NCBI GenBank assembly: GCA_963809815.1
Contig: CAWELM010000010.1
Span: 186,001 to 250,000, forward strand
DNA: 64,000 nucleotides
Source: CAVVJA01 sp963809815
GTDB taxonomy: Bacteria > Actinomycetota > Actinomycetes > Mycobacteriales > Jatrophihabitantaceae
Direction: 5' to 3'
Below the pieces are notes generated by a model. That model ran no database searches and was not told the DNA's origin. It saw only the letters and a list, made by a program, of their open reading frames with translations. Positions within the stretch are counted from its first letter, which is position 1. Each line of letters opens with the position of its first letter. This document shows positions 1 to 9,038 of the stretch, piece by piece. Made by a program: the position numbers and the translations under genes.

Positions 1-1047
1 ACGCAGTAGCCGGTCGTCGTCGCTGCCGCCGCTGCGCGGGGCGCCTGCAGCGAGCAGGACCTTGCCGCCGTCGCGGTTGATGTCGCTCTCGATAAAGGAC
101 ACGTCGTACGCGGCACAGGCTTCCTGGATGTTGCGAAGACACTCATCGAGGGCCGCCACGGCAGCGGATGGGCCGTCGGCTGAGATCACCGCGTCGGTCT
201 GGGAGAACTGGATAAACGCCACCGCAACCTGGCGGTGTTCGGACTCGCCCGCGGCCGCGAGCAGGTGGGCACGTATCTGCGGTGGCAGCAGTCGGCGCAC
301 GTCGACCGCGTGATCCGCGCTATCGGGCGGGGCGAGGTCCGGCAGCACCGGCGCCGACCGCAGCACCCGGCCGGAGCGCACGGGCAGGCCAAGGGAGGTC
401 GGGTGCAGCAGCGCGGCGGTTGCATCGCTGACCACGATCCGACCGTCGGCGAGCGATTCCATCTCGGCGGTGGTGCTCGCCGACGGCCCGCACACCACCA
501 GTTCGCGATGGAGCGCCGGGTCGCCGACCAGGAAGAAGTGGAACAGACCACTGTGGATGCCGACCGACATCCGCAGGGTGACCCGCCCCGCGGAGGAGCG
601 GGTACGCCCGACGCTGCGCAGCACCGTGCGCATTCGGTGGGCGGCGCGTACCGCGTGCGCGGCATGGTCAGGCCCACGGAAGAGCAGGAGGATCGCGTCG
701 CCGCCCCACTTGATCAGGTCGGCGCCGTCCGGGCGCGCGGCATCGAAGAGCGCGGCGAACGTGTCGCTCAGGATGTCGCTCATTTCTTCGGCGCCGACCT
801 TTCCCTGGCGGGAAAGCCGTTCGGTGAGCGCGGTGAATCCCGAGATGTCCGCTAGGGCCATCGTCCCGTCGAGCGCGAGATGCTCAAGGTCGGGACGCTC
901 GGACAGCCACTCGACTGCGAGCCGGGGAACATAGACCTGCAGCGGGCGCGCCGCCGGATCGACCTCGCCCATGACACCCGGCGCGTCCGCCCGCCCGGTC
1001 ACGGCCACGCCCCGAACCCGGGCGCTATCCCGTGGCCCGGATATCAT
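1..1047 (-). CDS. Class III adenylate/guanylate cyclase, partial (C-terminus off left edge)
   Basis: The minus-strand frame stays open from the ATG at 1047 to the left edge (349 codons). The cyclase domain starts near residue 60 with a DISGFTALTERL motif, whose Asp is a metal ligand of class III cyclases. About 45 residues later comes KWGGDAILLLF, carrying the second metal Asp and a Lys where adenine-specific enzymes have one, so cAMP synthesis is the likelier activity. The sequence then runs through a second, more divergent cyclase-like half. The start has a G-rich Shine-Dalgarno (CTGGGGGG) about 5 nt upstream; an alternative ATG lies at 972. The gene is divergent from a solo cyclic-nucleotide-binding protein 147 bp away. 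Proteins of this type often continue into an AAA/TPR region, which cannot be seen here. Family assignment is firm; substrate is inferred. Confidence 0.88.
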   Translation of the reverse strand, partial: MISGPRDSARVRGVAVTGRADAPGVMGEVDPAARPLQVYVPRLAVEWLSERPDLEHLALDGTMALADISGFTALTERLSRQGKVGAEEMSDILSDTFAALFDAARPDGADLIKWGGDAILLLFRGPDHAAHAVRAAHRMRTVLRSVGRTRSSAGRVTLRMSVGIHSGLFHFFLVGDPALHRELVVCGPSASTTAEMESLADGRIVVSDATAALLHPTSLGLPVRSGRVLRSAPVLPDLAPPDSADHAVDVRRLLPPQIRAHLLAAAGESEHRQVAVAFIQFSQTDAVISADGPSAAVAALDECLRNIQEACAAYDVSFIESDINRDGGKVLLAAGAPRSGGSDDDRLLR

Positions 1048-1194
1048 CGCGCCCCCCAGGTCCTGGGACAGAGGAATGGTCAGGTGTCGATTCTCGCTCC
1101 TACGACTGGGCAAGGTAGGCCGCCCACGGACGGACTGACTCGGCATCTCGCCAATCTCGCCCAGAGATCGTCCAACGAGCATAGACTCCGGGGA

Positions 1195-1650
1195 ATGGCG
1201 GTCCTGACGCGCAAAGACACCAAGATCGCGCTGATCAAGAAGGTTCCGCTGTTCGCGCCGCTCGCGAAGGCGCAGCTCATGCAGGTTGCGTCGATTGCGG
1301 ATGAGATTGACCTACCGGAGGGGACGGTTCTCACCCGCCAGGGCGAGCGCGGCCGAGAGTTCTTCGTTCTGCTCGACGGCGAGGCGGAGGTCCGACGCAA
1401 CGGCAGGAAGCGGGCGACTATTGGGCCTGGTGAGTTCTTCGGTGAGATAGCGCTCGTCTCCGACCGGCCGCGTACTGCGACCGTCACTGCGACCAAGCCC
1501 GTGAGAGTGCTTGTGATCACGGGCCCGAACTTCCGCGCAGTGCTCCTGCGCACGCCGGAAATCGCGCTGAAGGTGCTGAGCGGCCTTTGCCGAGCGTCTG
1601 CCACCGGACACAACCTAGGCGAAGCGTCTATCGCTAGCGAGAGCTCATGA
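1195..1650 (+). CDS. Solo cyclic-nucleotide-binding domain protein
   Basis: This 151-residue protein consists almost entirely of one CRP/PKA-type cNMP-binding beta-roll. The phosphate-binding cassette is clear at about residues 80-97: FGEIALVSDRPRTATVTA, with the Glu that contacts the ribose 2'-OH and the Arg that contacts the phosphate. An upstream GxxxxREFFVLLDGEAEV strand pair is typical of the fold. No helix-turn-helix follows the domain, so it is not a CRP-type DNA-binding regulator; it may act as a cAMP-responsive subunit or adaptor. The start is the ATG at 1195, after a GGGGA sequence. The divergent cyclase next door suggests that enzyme as the source of its ligand; this link is inferred from position only. 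Confidence 0.88.
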   Translation: MAVLTRKDTKIALIKKVPLFAPLAKAQLMQVASIADEIDLPEGTVLTRQGERGREFFVLLDGEAEVRRNGRKRATIGPGEFFGEIALVSDRPRTATVTATKPVRVLVITGPNFRAVLLRTPEIALKVLSGLCRASATGHNLGEASIASESS

Positions 1651-1773
1651 GACTCAGCCCTCGCGACCTGCTGCTAGCAGGGGCATGACCGCGCCTCACG
1701 GCCCAACGAGTGTCTGCGACGTTCGCCAAGCTCGATGCTCGGCGCAACCTCGGCGTCCGGGGAGTCGGTGCGG

Positions 1774-2142
1774 TCAGGCGTATTTGCGAGGACGATCTGC
1801 GTCGCTGGCAGCTGGGAAGTGAATCCGTGGGCGGCCGCGGCCTCTCTTGAACGGCAACACTTGGCCGTGCCGCACGATCTCGCCACCCCAGACCCCGCAC
1901 GGTTCGCGGCGCCGCAGCGCGCCGGCGAGGCACTCGAGCCGGACCGGGCAGGTGGCGCACAGCGCCTTCGCCCGTTCGAGGTCCGCAGGTGAGTCGGCGA
2001 ACCAGAGGTCTGGATCGTGCACGTGACACGGCAGGTCGCGTGGTGATCGCCCACCGATCGGCTCGATGGGCGCGGGATCGAGGTGCCGCGCCGAGTCCGT
2101 GAGCCCGACGGGTTCGGCGGGTGTCTCGCTGGGCTGGTTCAT
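1774..2142 (-). CDS. whiB7: WhiB7-like iron-sulfur transcriptional regulator with AT-hook
   Basis: A 122-residue WhiB protein. The four cluster cysteines are C39, C62, C65 and C71 (C-x22-C-x2-C-x5-C), followed by GVWGGE (83-88), which contacts the sigma factor in this family. A C-terminal RGRP AT-hook lies at 102-105, which among WhiB proteins marks the WhiB7/WblC type that activates antibiotic-resistance genes. The segment around DPDLWFADSPADLERAKALC closely follows mycobacterial WhiB7. The residue before GVWGG is Cys82, where WhiB7 normally has Trp (EPWGVWGGE). The start at 2142 is set by GGAG 6 nt upstream; longer in-frame starts exist but begin in the atypical leader. The next upstream gene on the same strand ends 90 bp away. 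The subfamily name is my judgement from the AT-hook and motif similarity. Confidence 0.87.
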   Translation of the reverse strand: MNQPSETPAEPVGLTDSARHLDPAPIEPIGGRSPRDLPCHVHDPDLWFADSPADLERAKALCATCPVRLECLAGALRRREPCGVWGGEIVRHGQVLPFKRGRGRPRIHFPAASDADRPRKYA

Positions 2143-2232
2143 GTCCTGCTCCAACAGGTTGTCAGTCAAGACGCCACGCTCACGTGTCTGGCTGATTCGG
2201 TCATCGGCTCGATGCATTTGGAGGGCGCACGG

Positions 2233-2466
2233 CTACGCGGCGAGCGCCCGATCGCGCAGGTGCGAGACGCGCGCGACGGCGGCTGAGTGCTCCGCGACGG
2301 CGAGGTGCAGGTGATCCTGTGCCGCGGCGATCCACTGGTCCACGTGCGTCTGATGCGCGTCGTGCAGCGCGACCTCGGCGTCGTACAGCGCGCGTGCGGC
2401 GTCGCCCATCGCGGCAACCGCCTGCTCGTAGGTTCGGTCTGCGGTTGCCTTCTGCATGATCGTCAT
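2233..2466 (-). CDS. Small Ala-rich helical protein upstream of whiB7
   Basis: A 77-residue protein of unknown function. It is almost wholly predicted helix, rich in Ala, His and Asp (for example DAEVALHDAHQTHVDQW), and has no cysteine, signal peptide or membrane segment. It has a strong ribosome binding site, AAGGAG, about 9 nt before the ATG at 2466, and ends 90 bp upstream of the WhiB7-like gene on the same strand, so the two may be co-transcribed. It is too long and too well initiated to look like a classical attenuator leader peptide. I do not recognise the family. The alternating amphipathic pattern would suit a coiled-coil or small scaffold. Confidence 0.6.
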   Translation of the reverse strand: MTIMQKATADRTYEQAVAAMGDAARALYDAEVALHDAHQTHVDQWIAAAQDHLHLAVAEHSAAVARVSHLRDRALAA

Positions 2467-2611
2467 TGCCCTTGCTCCTTCCCGAACCCGGCGACGACTC
2501 GACGACGTCGTTGTAGGTACGACGACGAGGCGTTTCGAAACTCATCGGTGCATGGTGTGTTCCGTCACTCAGTCACGTGGTCACTGGGAAGACACCTCGG
2601 AGGTCGAATAT

Positions 2612-2935
2612 GTGACCGACGAGCCGGCCGCCGGAGTGGCACCCGCCCGGGCTGGCCGGATCTCGGACTCGTTACGACGGGAAGGGTTAACGGCGGAACC
2701 GGCCAACGACCGAGCCAGGCGAGCGATTTCGGCGACGATCCGGATCGCCGCTGCGGCGCCGCAGTTTGTCGAGTCGGCGGTACCGCGCTGGACCTCGGCG
2801 AGCCGGCTCGGCGGCGTCCTCATCGCCGAACGCTCGCGACGCGTCTCGCCGGGCGCGACGTGCCGAGTCGACTGCCCGACCGATGATCTGTCGCCTCGAT
2901 CTCGTCACCGCGTCGGCGCGTCCGCTGACCGCTAA
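2612..2935 (+). CDS. Possible small hypothetical protein
   Basis: A 107-codon frame beginning at GTG 2612, exactly 8 nt after a perfect GGAGG (2599-2603). Third positions are GC-rich. The product is Ala/Arg-rich and matches nothing I recognise. Two overlapping minus-strand frames (2581-2823 and 2687-2947) have similar third-position GC but poorer starts, so the coding strand is uncertain. The Shine-Dalgarno is the only argument favouring this reading. Confidence 0.3.
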   Translation: MTDEPAAGVAPARAGRISDSLRREGLTAEPANDRARRAISATIRIAAAAPQFVESAVPRWTSASRLGGVLIAERSRRVSPGATCRVDCPTDDLSPRSRHRVGASADR

Positions 2936-3052
2936 CCGCGCCGACATAACCGACGTGTGGTCGCGCCACTGGAGAAGTCACTCGTTCGGGTGATGCCATC
3001 CCTGACGTCAACGGACGACGCTAAGTCTCGGAGCGCGATGCTGGAGGGCCGG

Positions 3053-3652
3053 ATGAGCAGCGATGTGATCATCGGGCACGACGGGAAGCCCCGTTGCGGC
3101 TGGGTCGGCGGTGGCGATACCGCCTCCGTCCGCTACCACGACGAGGTCTGGGGCACCCGCAGCTACGACGAGTCCGCCATGTTCGAGGCACTCACCCTGG
3201 GCGTGTTCGAGGTCGGGCTGAGCTGGTCGATCGTGTTCGGGAAGCGGGACGCGTTCCGGAAGGCGTTCTGGGGATTCGACGTCGCCAAGGTCGCGGCGAT
3301 GACCGAGCGGGACGTCGACCGGCTGGTGCAGGACGCCTCGATCATCCGAAACCGTGCCAAGATCCAGGCCACTGTCGACAATGCCCGCGCGATGATGACC
3401 GCGTCACCAGGTCTCGTGGCACTCGCGAAGTCCTACGAGATCACCCGCAAGCGGGCACCGCGGTCGCTCGCCGACCTACCCAAGTCGACTCCGCAGGCGG
3501 AGGCGTTCGCGAAGCAGTTGAAGTCGCAGGGATACCGCTTCGTCGGGCCTACAAGCGTGTACGCGTTCATGCAGAACGTCGGCGTGGTCAACGACCACGT
3601 CCACGGGTGCTTCCGCGCGAGCGACTACCCGACCACGGCCGGGAGTCGTTGA
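3053..3652 (+). CDS. tag: DNA-3-methyladenine glycosylase I
   Basis: A 199-residue Tag-family enzyme that excises 3-methyladenine from alkylated DNA as the first step of base excision repair. The N-terminal RCGWVGG and YHDEVWG motifs and the C-terminal NDHVHGCF supply the Cys/His ligands of the family's zinc snap. The central EVGLSWSIVFGKRDAFRKAF helix pair forms the base-binding pocket, with Trp and Glu in their usual places. Length is normal for the family (about 190 residues). The start at 3053 is chosen because GGAGGG lies 4-5 nt upstream; an earlier in-frame ATG at 3041 overlaps that site. The gene appears monocistronic, followed by a 280-bp spacer. Confidence 0.95.
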   Translation: MSSDVIIGHDGKPRCGWVGGGDTASVRYHDEVWGTRSYDESAMFEALTLGVFEVGLSWSIVFGKRDAFRKAFWGFDVAKVAAMTERDVDRLVQDASIIRNRAKIQATVDNARAMMTASPGLVALAKSYEITRKRAPRSLADLPKSTPQAEAFAKQLKSQGYRFVGPTSVYAFMQNVGVVNDHVHGCFRASDYPTTAGSR

Positions 3653-3902
3653 AGGCTGGTCATCGTCTCCGATGCAACCCGGCCACCGTGGGTCGTCCCC
3701 TTCCGCATTCTCGGGCTCGAGCGCGACTCTCCCGATCGACGGAACGCTCTTGATCCTCGACTCTCAGTTCTCTTCCGGCGCAAGCGCAGTGATGGCGTCG
3801 AGCACGGGTGCAGCCCGCGGCCAGGCAGCTGCACCGTCCAGGTCGGCGTCCGAAGATGCCCGGTCACGCACCCGGCATTGAGTGGCAAGCACCGAGACTG
3901 AG

Positions 3903-3934
3903 TTGTACTCAACCTAGGGGTAGGTAGAGTACAA
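3903..3934. promoter_or_regulatory. Inverted repeat operator upstream of the padR remnant
   Basis: TTGTACTC (3903-3910) and GAGTACAA (3927-3934) are perfect 8-bp arms separated by 16 nt, ending 2 nt before the PadR start codon. The left arm also overlaps a shorter GAGT-TGT-ACTC palindrome (3900-3910). The position and dyad suit autoregulation by a PadR-type dimer. The 284 bp between tag and this site otherwise hold only a short minus-strand frame (3764-3871) that looks like the tail of a lost gene. Confidence 0.5.
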
Positions 3935-3936
3935 GC

Positions 3937-4155
3937 ATGGCCGTTGATGGTCGGACACCGCGGATGACGATCCCGACTCAGCTGGTGCTGCGCCTGCTCC
4001 TCGAGGATCCGACTCGCGAACTGTATGGCGTGGAGATCGGTGACGGCGCTGGGTTGCCGAGCGGCACCGTGCACCGCCCGGTTGGAGGGCAGGGGCTGGC
4101 TCGACTCGCGGAGAGGAGTCGCAGCCCTGTCCGCGCGGCCGTTGGCCGTGACTGA
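3937..4155 (+). pseudogene. Truncated PadR-family regulator remnant
   Basis: The first ~45 codons read as a clean PadR winged-helix N-terminus (MTIPTQLVLRLLLEDPTREL, then YGVEIGDGAGLPSGTVH). Directly after SGTVH the frame is lost. The expected ARLEGRGWLDSR recognition-helix and wing sequence continues in a different frame from about 4068, consistent with a small internal deletion of around 8 bases. After the shifted WLDSR the rest of the domain (normally an RRYYRLT-type wing) is unrecognisable and a stop follows at 4155. The effector/dimerisation helices are absent. This is therefore a real remnant rather than a one-base error. Its inverted-repeat operator upstream is still intact. Confidence 0.72.
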
Positions 4156-4240
4156 CCGACTGGCTGGACGTGGTCGGATATCGTCAGCTAAGTCGCCGCC
4201 CCAGCCGCGGCGTAGTGGCGGGACAACCATGGAGGCCGCC

Positions 4241-7034
4241 ATGGCAGCCTTACCGTCGCTGCCGGTCCGTGGGCGAGACGCGCAGCTGGCCGTGCTCGAC
4301 GAGCGCTTGAAGCAGGCGCGCGACGGTATCGGCTCCGTAGTGGTGATTGAAGGCGGCCCAGGTCTGGGCAAGACACGGTTGCTTCAGGCGGCGTGGACCA
4401 GCGCCGAGAGCATGGCGTTTCGCTCGGGGCGCGGCATGGCCGATCCGATCGACAGCGTTGTCGAGCTGGCGCCGCTGATGGAGGCGTTGTTCGGTTCTGA
4501 CCCACCGTTGGTGAACCGGAGTGCATTGCGAGATGTGCACGCGATGCCGGAGCAGCGGTTTTGGTTGCTGCGCGATATCGAGACTTTGCTCGACCAGGCG
4601 GCCCTGGACCACCCGCTACTTATTTGCCTTGACGACATGCAGTGGGCTGATAGCGGCACCGCAGCCGCGCTGCGGTTGCTTCCGCGGCGGCTGGCGAGCC
4701 GCCCGGTGGCGTGGCTTGTCACGACGCGACCCGGCCAGGGATCGCCGCAGCTGGTCGCGACGCTGGCCGAGCTGGTCGACACCGGCGCGGATCTGCTGCG
4801 TCTTGGCCCGTTGGAGCAGGATGCGGTTGCCCAGGTCGTCGCCGACATCCTGCGGGCGGAGCCGGACGCGCAGCTGCAGCGTCAAGCCGAACGGGTCCGG
4901 GGCAACCCGTTCCTGCTCGTGGAGTTTCTTCGGGGACTCGACGAGGAAAGCCTGGTCGCCGTAACCGACGGTCGGGCCACGCTGGTGACCGACCGTCTCC
5001 CGAGTCGGGTCAGCGACACGATGCGCGCCCGGTTGTCGAGGATGCCGGAGCCCGCCGAGCGGGTGGCCACCGCCGCGGCCTCGCTGGGGCGGCGCTTCAC
5101 CGTCGAAGACCTGGCCGCGCTAGGCGGGCTGTCCGTGCCCGAGCTATTGGCGCCGATTAGATCGCTGATGCAGGCTGACCTCTTCACCGAGTTCGACGGA
5201 CGGCTGGCCTTCGGGCACGACCTGATCCGCGATGCGGTGCGGGCCAGCGTGCCGACCGCAGTCCGGCGAGCGTTGGATCGCCGCGGAGCTGACGTGCTGC
5301 TGGCTCGTGGCGCTCTGCCGGTCGAGGTGGCCACCCAGCTCGCGGCCAGCGCCGAACCCGGCGACGAGGTCGCCATTGCCGTGCTGGCCGACGCGGCGGA
5401 GGCCCTCGGCGCTACTGATCCCGCAGCCTCGGCCGAGCTGGCTCGACAAGCCTTGGCGCTGACCTCAGCCCACCATCCGCGGCGCGGGCCACTGGTCGCC
5501 CGGCGCGCGATCTCGCTGTTCGCGGCCGGACTCGCGGAAGAAGCGAAGAGATTCGCCGATACGGTGCTGCGCCAGGCGTTGCCGCCGGCGCAGGAGGCCC
5601 AGGTTCGGCTGAGCATCGCGAGCATGTTCGACCTCTCGCCGGATGCCCGCGCGGACAACGCCCGCCAGGCGCTCGCATTGCCGGGCCTTCCGGAGGACCT
5701 GCGGGCCTGGCTGGAGGCCATCGTGCTGCACAACCTGGTGGTGGCCGGTCGCACCGGCGAAGCGCTGGACGCTGCCACCGCCGCGCGGGCCGCCGCGGAG
5801 TCCAGCCCCGGCCGCCGAGAGCAGTTTTGCAGTAGAACTCGCACAGGCCGGCCTGGACTACCAGCTGTTCCGCTTCGCCTTGGCATTGCAACGGTTAGAG
5901 GCTGCCGCGCGCAGGGGTACCTCAGAAGACGTCCGCGCGCGCCTCGCCTGGTACTTCCGATGCTGGGTGCTGGTCGCGCTCGACCGCTTCGGCGACGCCT
6001 CAGCAGTAGCCGACGATGGCATCGCGGCCGCCCAGCGGGATCGGCAGATCTGGGCGTTGCACATCTTCGAAGCGTGGAAGGGGCTGCAGGGTGTGTTGAC
6101 CGGTCGTCTGGCGACCGCGGCGGTCGCCCTGGACGGCCGCTTCAGCCGTCGCGACGCGCACCTTGTGGTCGGGGTCATCGACGCGGCCGGCGTGTCCGGG
6201 CTCGGTCGGTTGAAGATCCACCTGGGCGACGAGCGGGGGGCCCGTGAACTCGCCCAGATCAGCGAGGTCATGCTGCAGGCGACTGCGCCCGGCGTACAGC
6301 GCCACGCGGCGTGGCACCTTGCCACGCATGCCATGGCGCTGGGCAATGCCCAGGATGCGCATCGGTGGTTGTGCGCCCTCGGCGACACAGAGCGTCTGTC
6401 GATCTTTCCGCTGTTTCCGCACGACACCGCCAACGATCCCGAACTCATGCGGATCGCGCTGGCCGTCGGCGACGACGAACTCGCCGCACACACGGTCGCC
6501 ACCGCGGAGCAACGGCATCAGCTCAACCCGCAGGTGCCGTCCGCGGCCGCGTGCGCCGCGCACGTGCGTGGACTGGCCACCCACTCGGCGGCCGACGTCG
6601 ATGCCGCCGTGACCCTGCTTCGGGACCAAGTCCGACCGCTCGCCCTCTCGTCCGCCCTGGAAGACCTTGGCCAGATGCGGATCGAGGACGGCGCGACCCA
6701 GGCTGGAATTGACCTGCTCGACGAGGCGCTGGGTCAAGCCGTCGAGGTGGGCGCCTCCTGGGACGCGGCCCGCATCCGCGGTCGCCTGCGCCGGCTGGGT
6801 ATCCGGCGCCGAGTCATCTCGGCCGACCCGCCACGCTCCGGTTGGGAGGCGCTGACACCCGCCGAGCGTCAGGTGGCGGAGCTCGTCACCGAAGGCAAGA
6901 CCAACCGGGAGATAGCCGAGCAGCTGTTCGTCTCGCCCAACACCGTCAACGCACACCTGCGCCACATCTTCGACAAGATGGCGGTCAGGTCCCGGGTCGA
7001 GCTGACCCGGGTGGCCGTCGACAAAGTGCGCTGA
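4241..7034 (+). pseudogene. LuxR-family (LAL) ATP-dependent transcriptional regulator, one frameshift
   Basis: About 930 codons with the classic LAL layout. An N-terminal AAA/STAND ATPase has a Walker A (GGPGLGKT, residues 38-45) and a Walker B (LLICLDDMQWAD). A long helical TPR-like middle follows, then a C-terminal LuxR helix-turn-helix (LTPAERQVAELVTEGKTNRE ... SPNTVNAHLRHIF). Such proteins sense a ligand or partner and activate catabolic or antibiotic genes. The start at 4241 has GGAGG 5 nt upstream. The reading frame breaks once at about 5805-5825: the upstream frame ends in ARAAAES and the protein resumes in the +1 frame with SFAVELAQAG. Both sides are fully conserved, so one extra base, real or an assembly error, explains it. 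It precedes an alpha/beta hydrolase by 123 bp. Confidence 0.85.
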
Positions 7035-7157
7035 CCATCAAGCCGATAAGACATCGCACGTTTCGACGATGCGCCGTGCGGGCGACACGGACGACGCTCG
7101 GTACCTGCTTGGTGCCACGCGTACCCCGGCATCAATAGCCAGAAAGAGGGGATTGCC

Positions 7158-7856
7158 ATGGCTCGCCCGAACATCGTCCTCGTACACGGCGCATGGGCCG
7201 ACGGCTCCTGCTGGAGCGCCGTCATCGAACGGCTGCAGGCCGACGGCTACCACGTCACCGCCCCGCAGTTCCCGCTCACCTCGCTCGATGCGGATGTCGC
7301 CCGGCTGCGGCAGGTCCTCCGGCTCCAGGACGGTCCGACTGTGGTGGCTGGACACTCCTACGGCGGCCAGATCATGACCGCACTCAGGAGCGACGCGCCC
7401 AACGTCTCCGCTCTGGTCTACATTGCCGCATTCGGTCTGGACCAGGACGAGTCGCTCGGCGCGCTGCTCTCTCAAGGCCCGGTCACGCCGGCGCTGGCCC
7501 ACATGATCACGGACGAGCAGGGCTTTGGCTGGCTGTCCGAGGACGACTTCGTCAACCACTTCGCCGCCGACGTCGAGCCCACCAAGGCCAAGGTGATGTA
7601 CGCCGTGCAGCAGCCCCTGACCGTGTCCGCATTCAACGAGGTCATGGGAACACCGGCCTGGAAGTCGTTGCCATCCTGGTACCTCGTCGCCACCGATGAC
7701 GAGGCCATCCCACCCGACGCCGAACGCCAGTTCGCCGCCCGGATGGGCGCAACCACCGTCGAAGTCGCCAGCAGTCACGTCGCGATGGTCTCCCATCCCA
7801 CCGAGGTCACCAACCTCGTCAAGGCGGCCGCCGAGGCAGCCGCTGCCCCAGCCTGA
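7158..7856 (+). CDS. Alpha/beta hydrolase
   Basis: A 232-residue cytoplasmic alpha/beta hydrolase with no lid domain insertions. It opens with the oxyanion-region motif VLVHGAWADGSCW. The nucleophile elbow is GHSYGG (Ser near residue 76). The acid is probably in ATDDEAIPP and the catalytic His in SSHVAMVSHP. This arrangement matches the EstC/salicylate-esterase-like proteins common in actinobacteria, which hydrolyse small esters; the natural substrate is unknown. GAGGGG lies 6 nt upstream of the ATG. It follows the LuxR regulator on the same strand and could be its target. Confidence 0.88.
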   Translation: MARPNIVLVHGAWADGSCWSAVIERLQADGYHVTAPQFPLTSLDADVARLRQVLRLQDGPTVVAGHSYGGQIMTALRSDAPNVSALVYIAAFGLDQDESLGALLSQGPVTPALAHMITDEQGFGWLSEDDFVNHFAADVEPTKAKVMYAVQQPLTVSAFNEVMGTPAWKSLPSWYLVATDDEAIPPDAERQFAARMGATTVEVASSHVAMVSHPTEVTNLVKAAAEAAAAPA

Positions 7857-7986
7857 CCAGGACCACTCAGCAGGACGAAGAGCACGTTCGACGGGACCGG
7901 CATAGCGCAAACAGGTGATGCCGACGTCGAGGTAGGGGCGGTTGGCTGGGGGCCCGCCGCACAGTCGAGCATCCGAGGAGTCCGCC

Positions 7987-8412
7987 ATGCCAATGATCGA
8001 CGTCTACGCCGTGACCGGAACGTTCCGCGACAATCACCGATTGGCGGCGGAGCTCGCGGCGGCAGTCATGACGGTCGAAGAAGTCCCCGATATCCCGCTG
8101 TTTCGCAAGAACACAGCCGCTTTCGTGCACGGCCTGCCCGACGACTGCATTTCCAACGTCGACGGCGATCACGACTACGTCCGCGTTCAAGTCCTGACCA
8201 ATGCCGGAGCCCTGAGCCGCGACAAGCAACTCGCCGTCGTAGCGCGGATCACCGCGATCATCGCTGACCATGCCAATGATCCGTCCTTGCCCGAGCGGAC
8301 CTGGGTACTGCTCACCGAGGCGCCCGACGGTGGATGGGGACTACAAGGACACGCCAACACAAACGAGGAGCTCGTTCTCGCCGCGCGAGCGCAACTCGCC
8401 CAGCTCGCCTAG
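7987..8412 (+). CDS. Tautomerase-superfamily protein
   Basis: A 141-residue protein whose sequence begins Met-Pro. After Met removal the N-terminal proline would be the catalytic base of the 4-oxalocrotonate tautomerase/MIF superfamily. It is roughly twice the length of 4-OT, as in fused-repeat members such as cis-CaaD and MSAD. The second half repeats the beta-alpha-beta pattern (DYVRVQVLTNAGALSRDKQ, then RTWVLLTEAPDGGWG). The ATG at 7987 follows GAGGAG by 6 nt. Reaction and substrate cannot be assigned from sequence. It sits 130 bp after the alpha/beta hydrolase on the same strand. Confidence 0.82.
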   Translation: MPMIDVYAVTGTFRDNHRLAAELAAAVMTVEEVPDIPLFRKNTAAFVHGLPDDCISNVDGDHDYVRVQVLTNAGALSRDKQLAVVARITAIIADHANDPSLPERTWVLLTEAPDGGWGLQGHANTNEELVLAARAQLAQLA

Positions 8413-8449
8413 CGACACGGCCTCCGCGATCAGCCAGTCGAGAAACCGG

Positions 8450-8881
8450 CTACGCGCTGGATGGCTCCGGCATCAGCCCGAGCTGGGTGAGCAGTGAAAC
8501 CTGGTCGTAGTAGAGGTCGCCACCGACAACCTGCCCGCTCGAGTCGAAGTGCCACATCTCACAGAGCGGCAGCGCGAACTGCTTGCCGGTTGCGGGGAAC
8601 GGTCCGAGTGGACCGTCGTGTGTGCCCGCCACGTTGAAGGTGCATACAACCGTTTGACCAGCGTCGATGTAGTGGGGGTCGGTTATACGGATGTCGGACG
8701 ACGTCTGGATCCACCCAGGCAGGAAGTCGTCCTTGAACTCCTGGGGCGTCCTGAATGTCCGGCCCTGCGAGTGGTCGGTCCAGCCGATGCTGTCGGCGTA
8801 GTGCTTCGTCATGGCCTCGAAATCCCTCTGGTTGAAGGCCTCATGACCAGCGCGGTGAGTCTCTACGTTCCCGGATGCCAT
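8450..8881 (-). CDS. SnoaL-like ester cyclase / NTF2-fold protein
   Basis: A 143-residue protein of the SnoaL-like polyketide cyclase fold. Recognisable parts are HEAFNQRDFEAMTKHYAD at the N-terminus, the TWTDHSQG-type strand (here GWTDHSQGRTF), and the paired strands VVCTFNVAGTHDG and LCEMWHFDSSGQVVGGDLYYD. Members are either small-molecule cyclases/hydrolases or have no known activity. GGAGGAG sits directly before the ATG at 8881. It is divergent from the BTAD regulator (157 bp between starts), which may control it. Confidence 0.82.
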   Translation of the reverse strand: MASGNVETHRAGHEAFNQRDFEAMTKHYADSIGWTDHSQGRTFRTPQEFKDDFLPGWIQTSSDIRITDPHYIDAGQTVVCTFNVAGTHDGPLGPFPATGKQFALPLCEMWHFDSSGQVVGGDLYYDQVSLLTQLGLMPEPSSA

Positions 8882-9038
8882 TGCTCCTCCTCTGCGGCGC
8901 TCACCATCGATTGATGGGGAGATTGGTGAGCAGATCGTGGCATCCGCGGTTTCCGCGAACCCTTCGCTGACCTTTCCCCATCCTTTCGTATGCTTGCTGT
9001 CACCAAAGGGCACAACGATCGTCGACCAAGGTCGCCTG

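Noticed and set aside
2687..2947. Minus-strand 86-codon Arg-rich frame
   Set aside because: Overlaps a better-initiated plus-strand candidate and has the composition of an out-of-frame reading.
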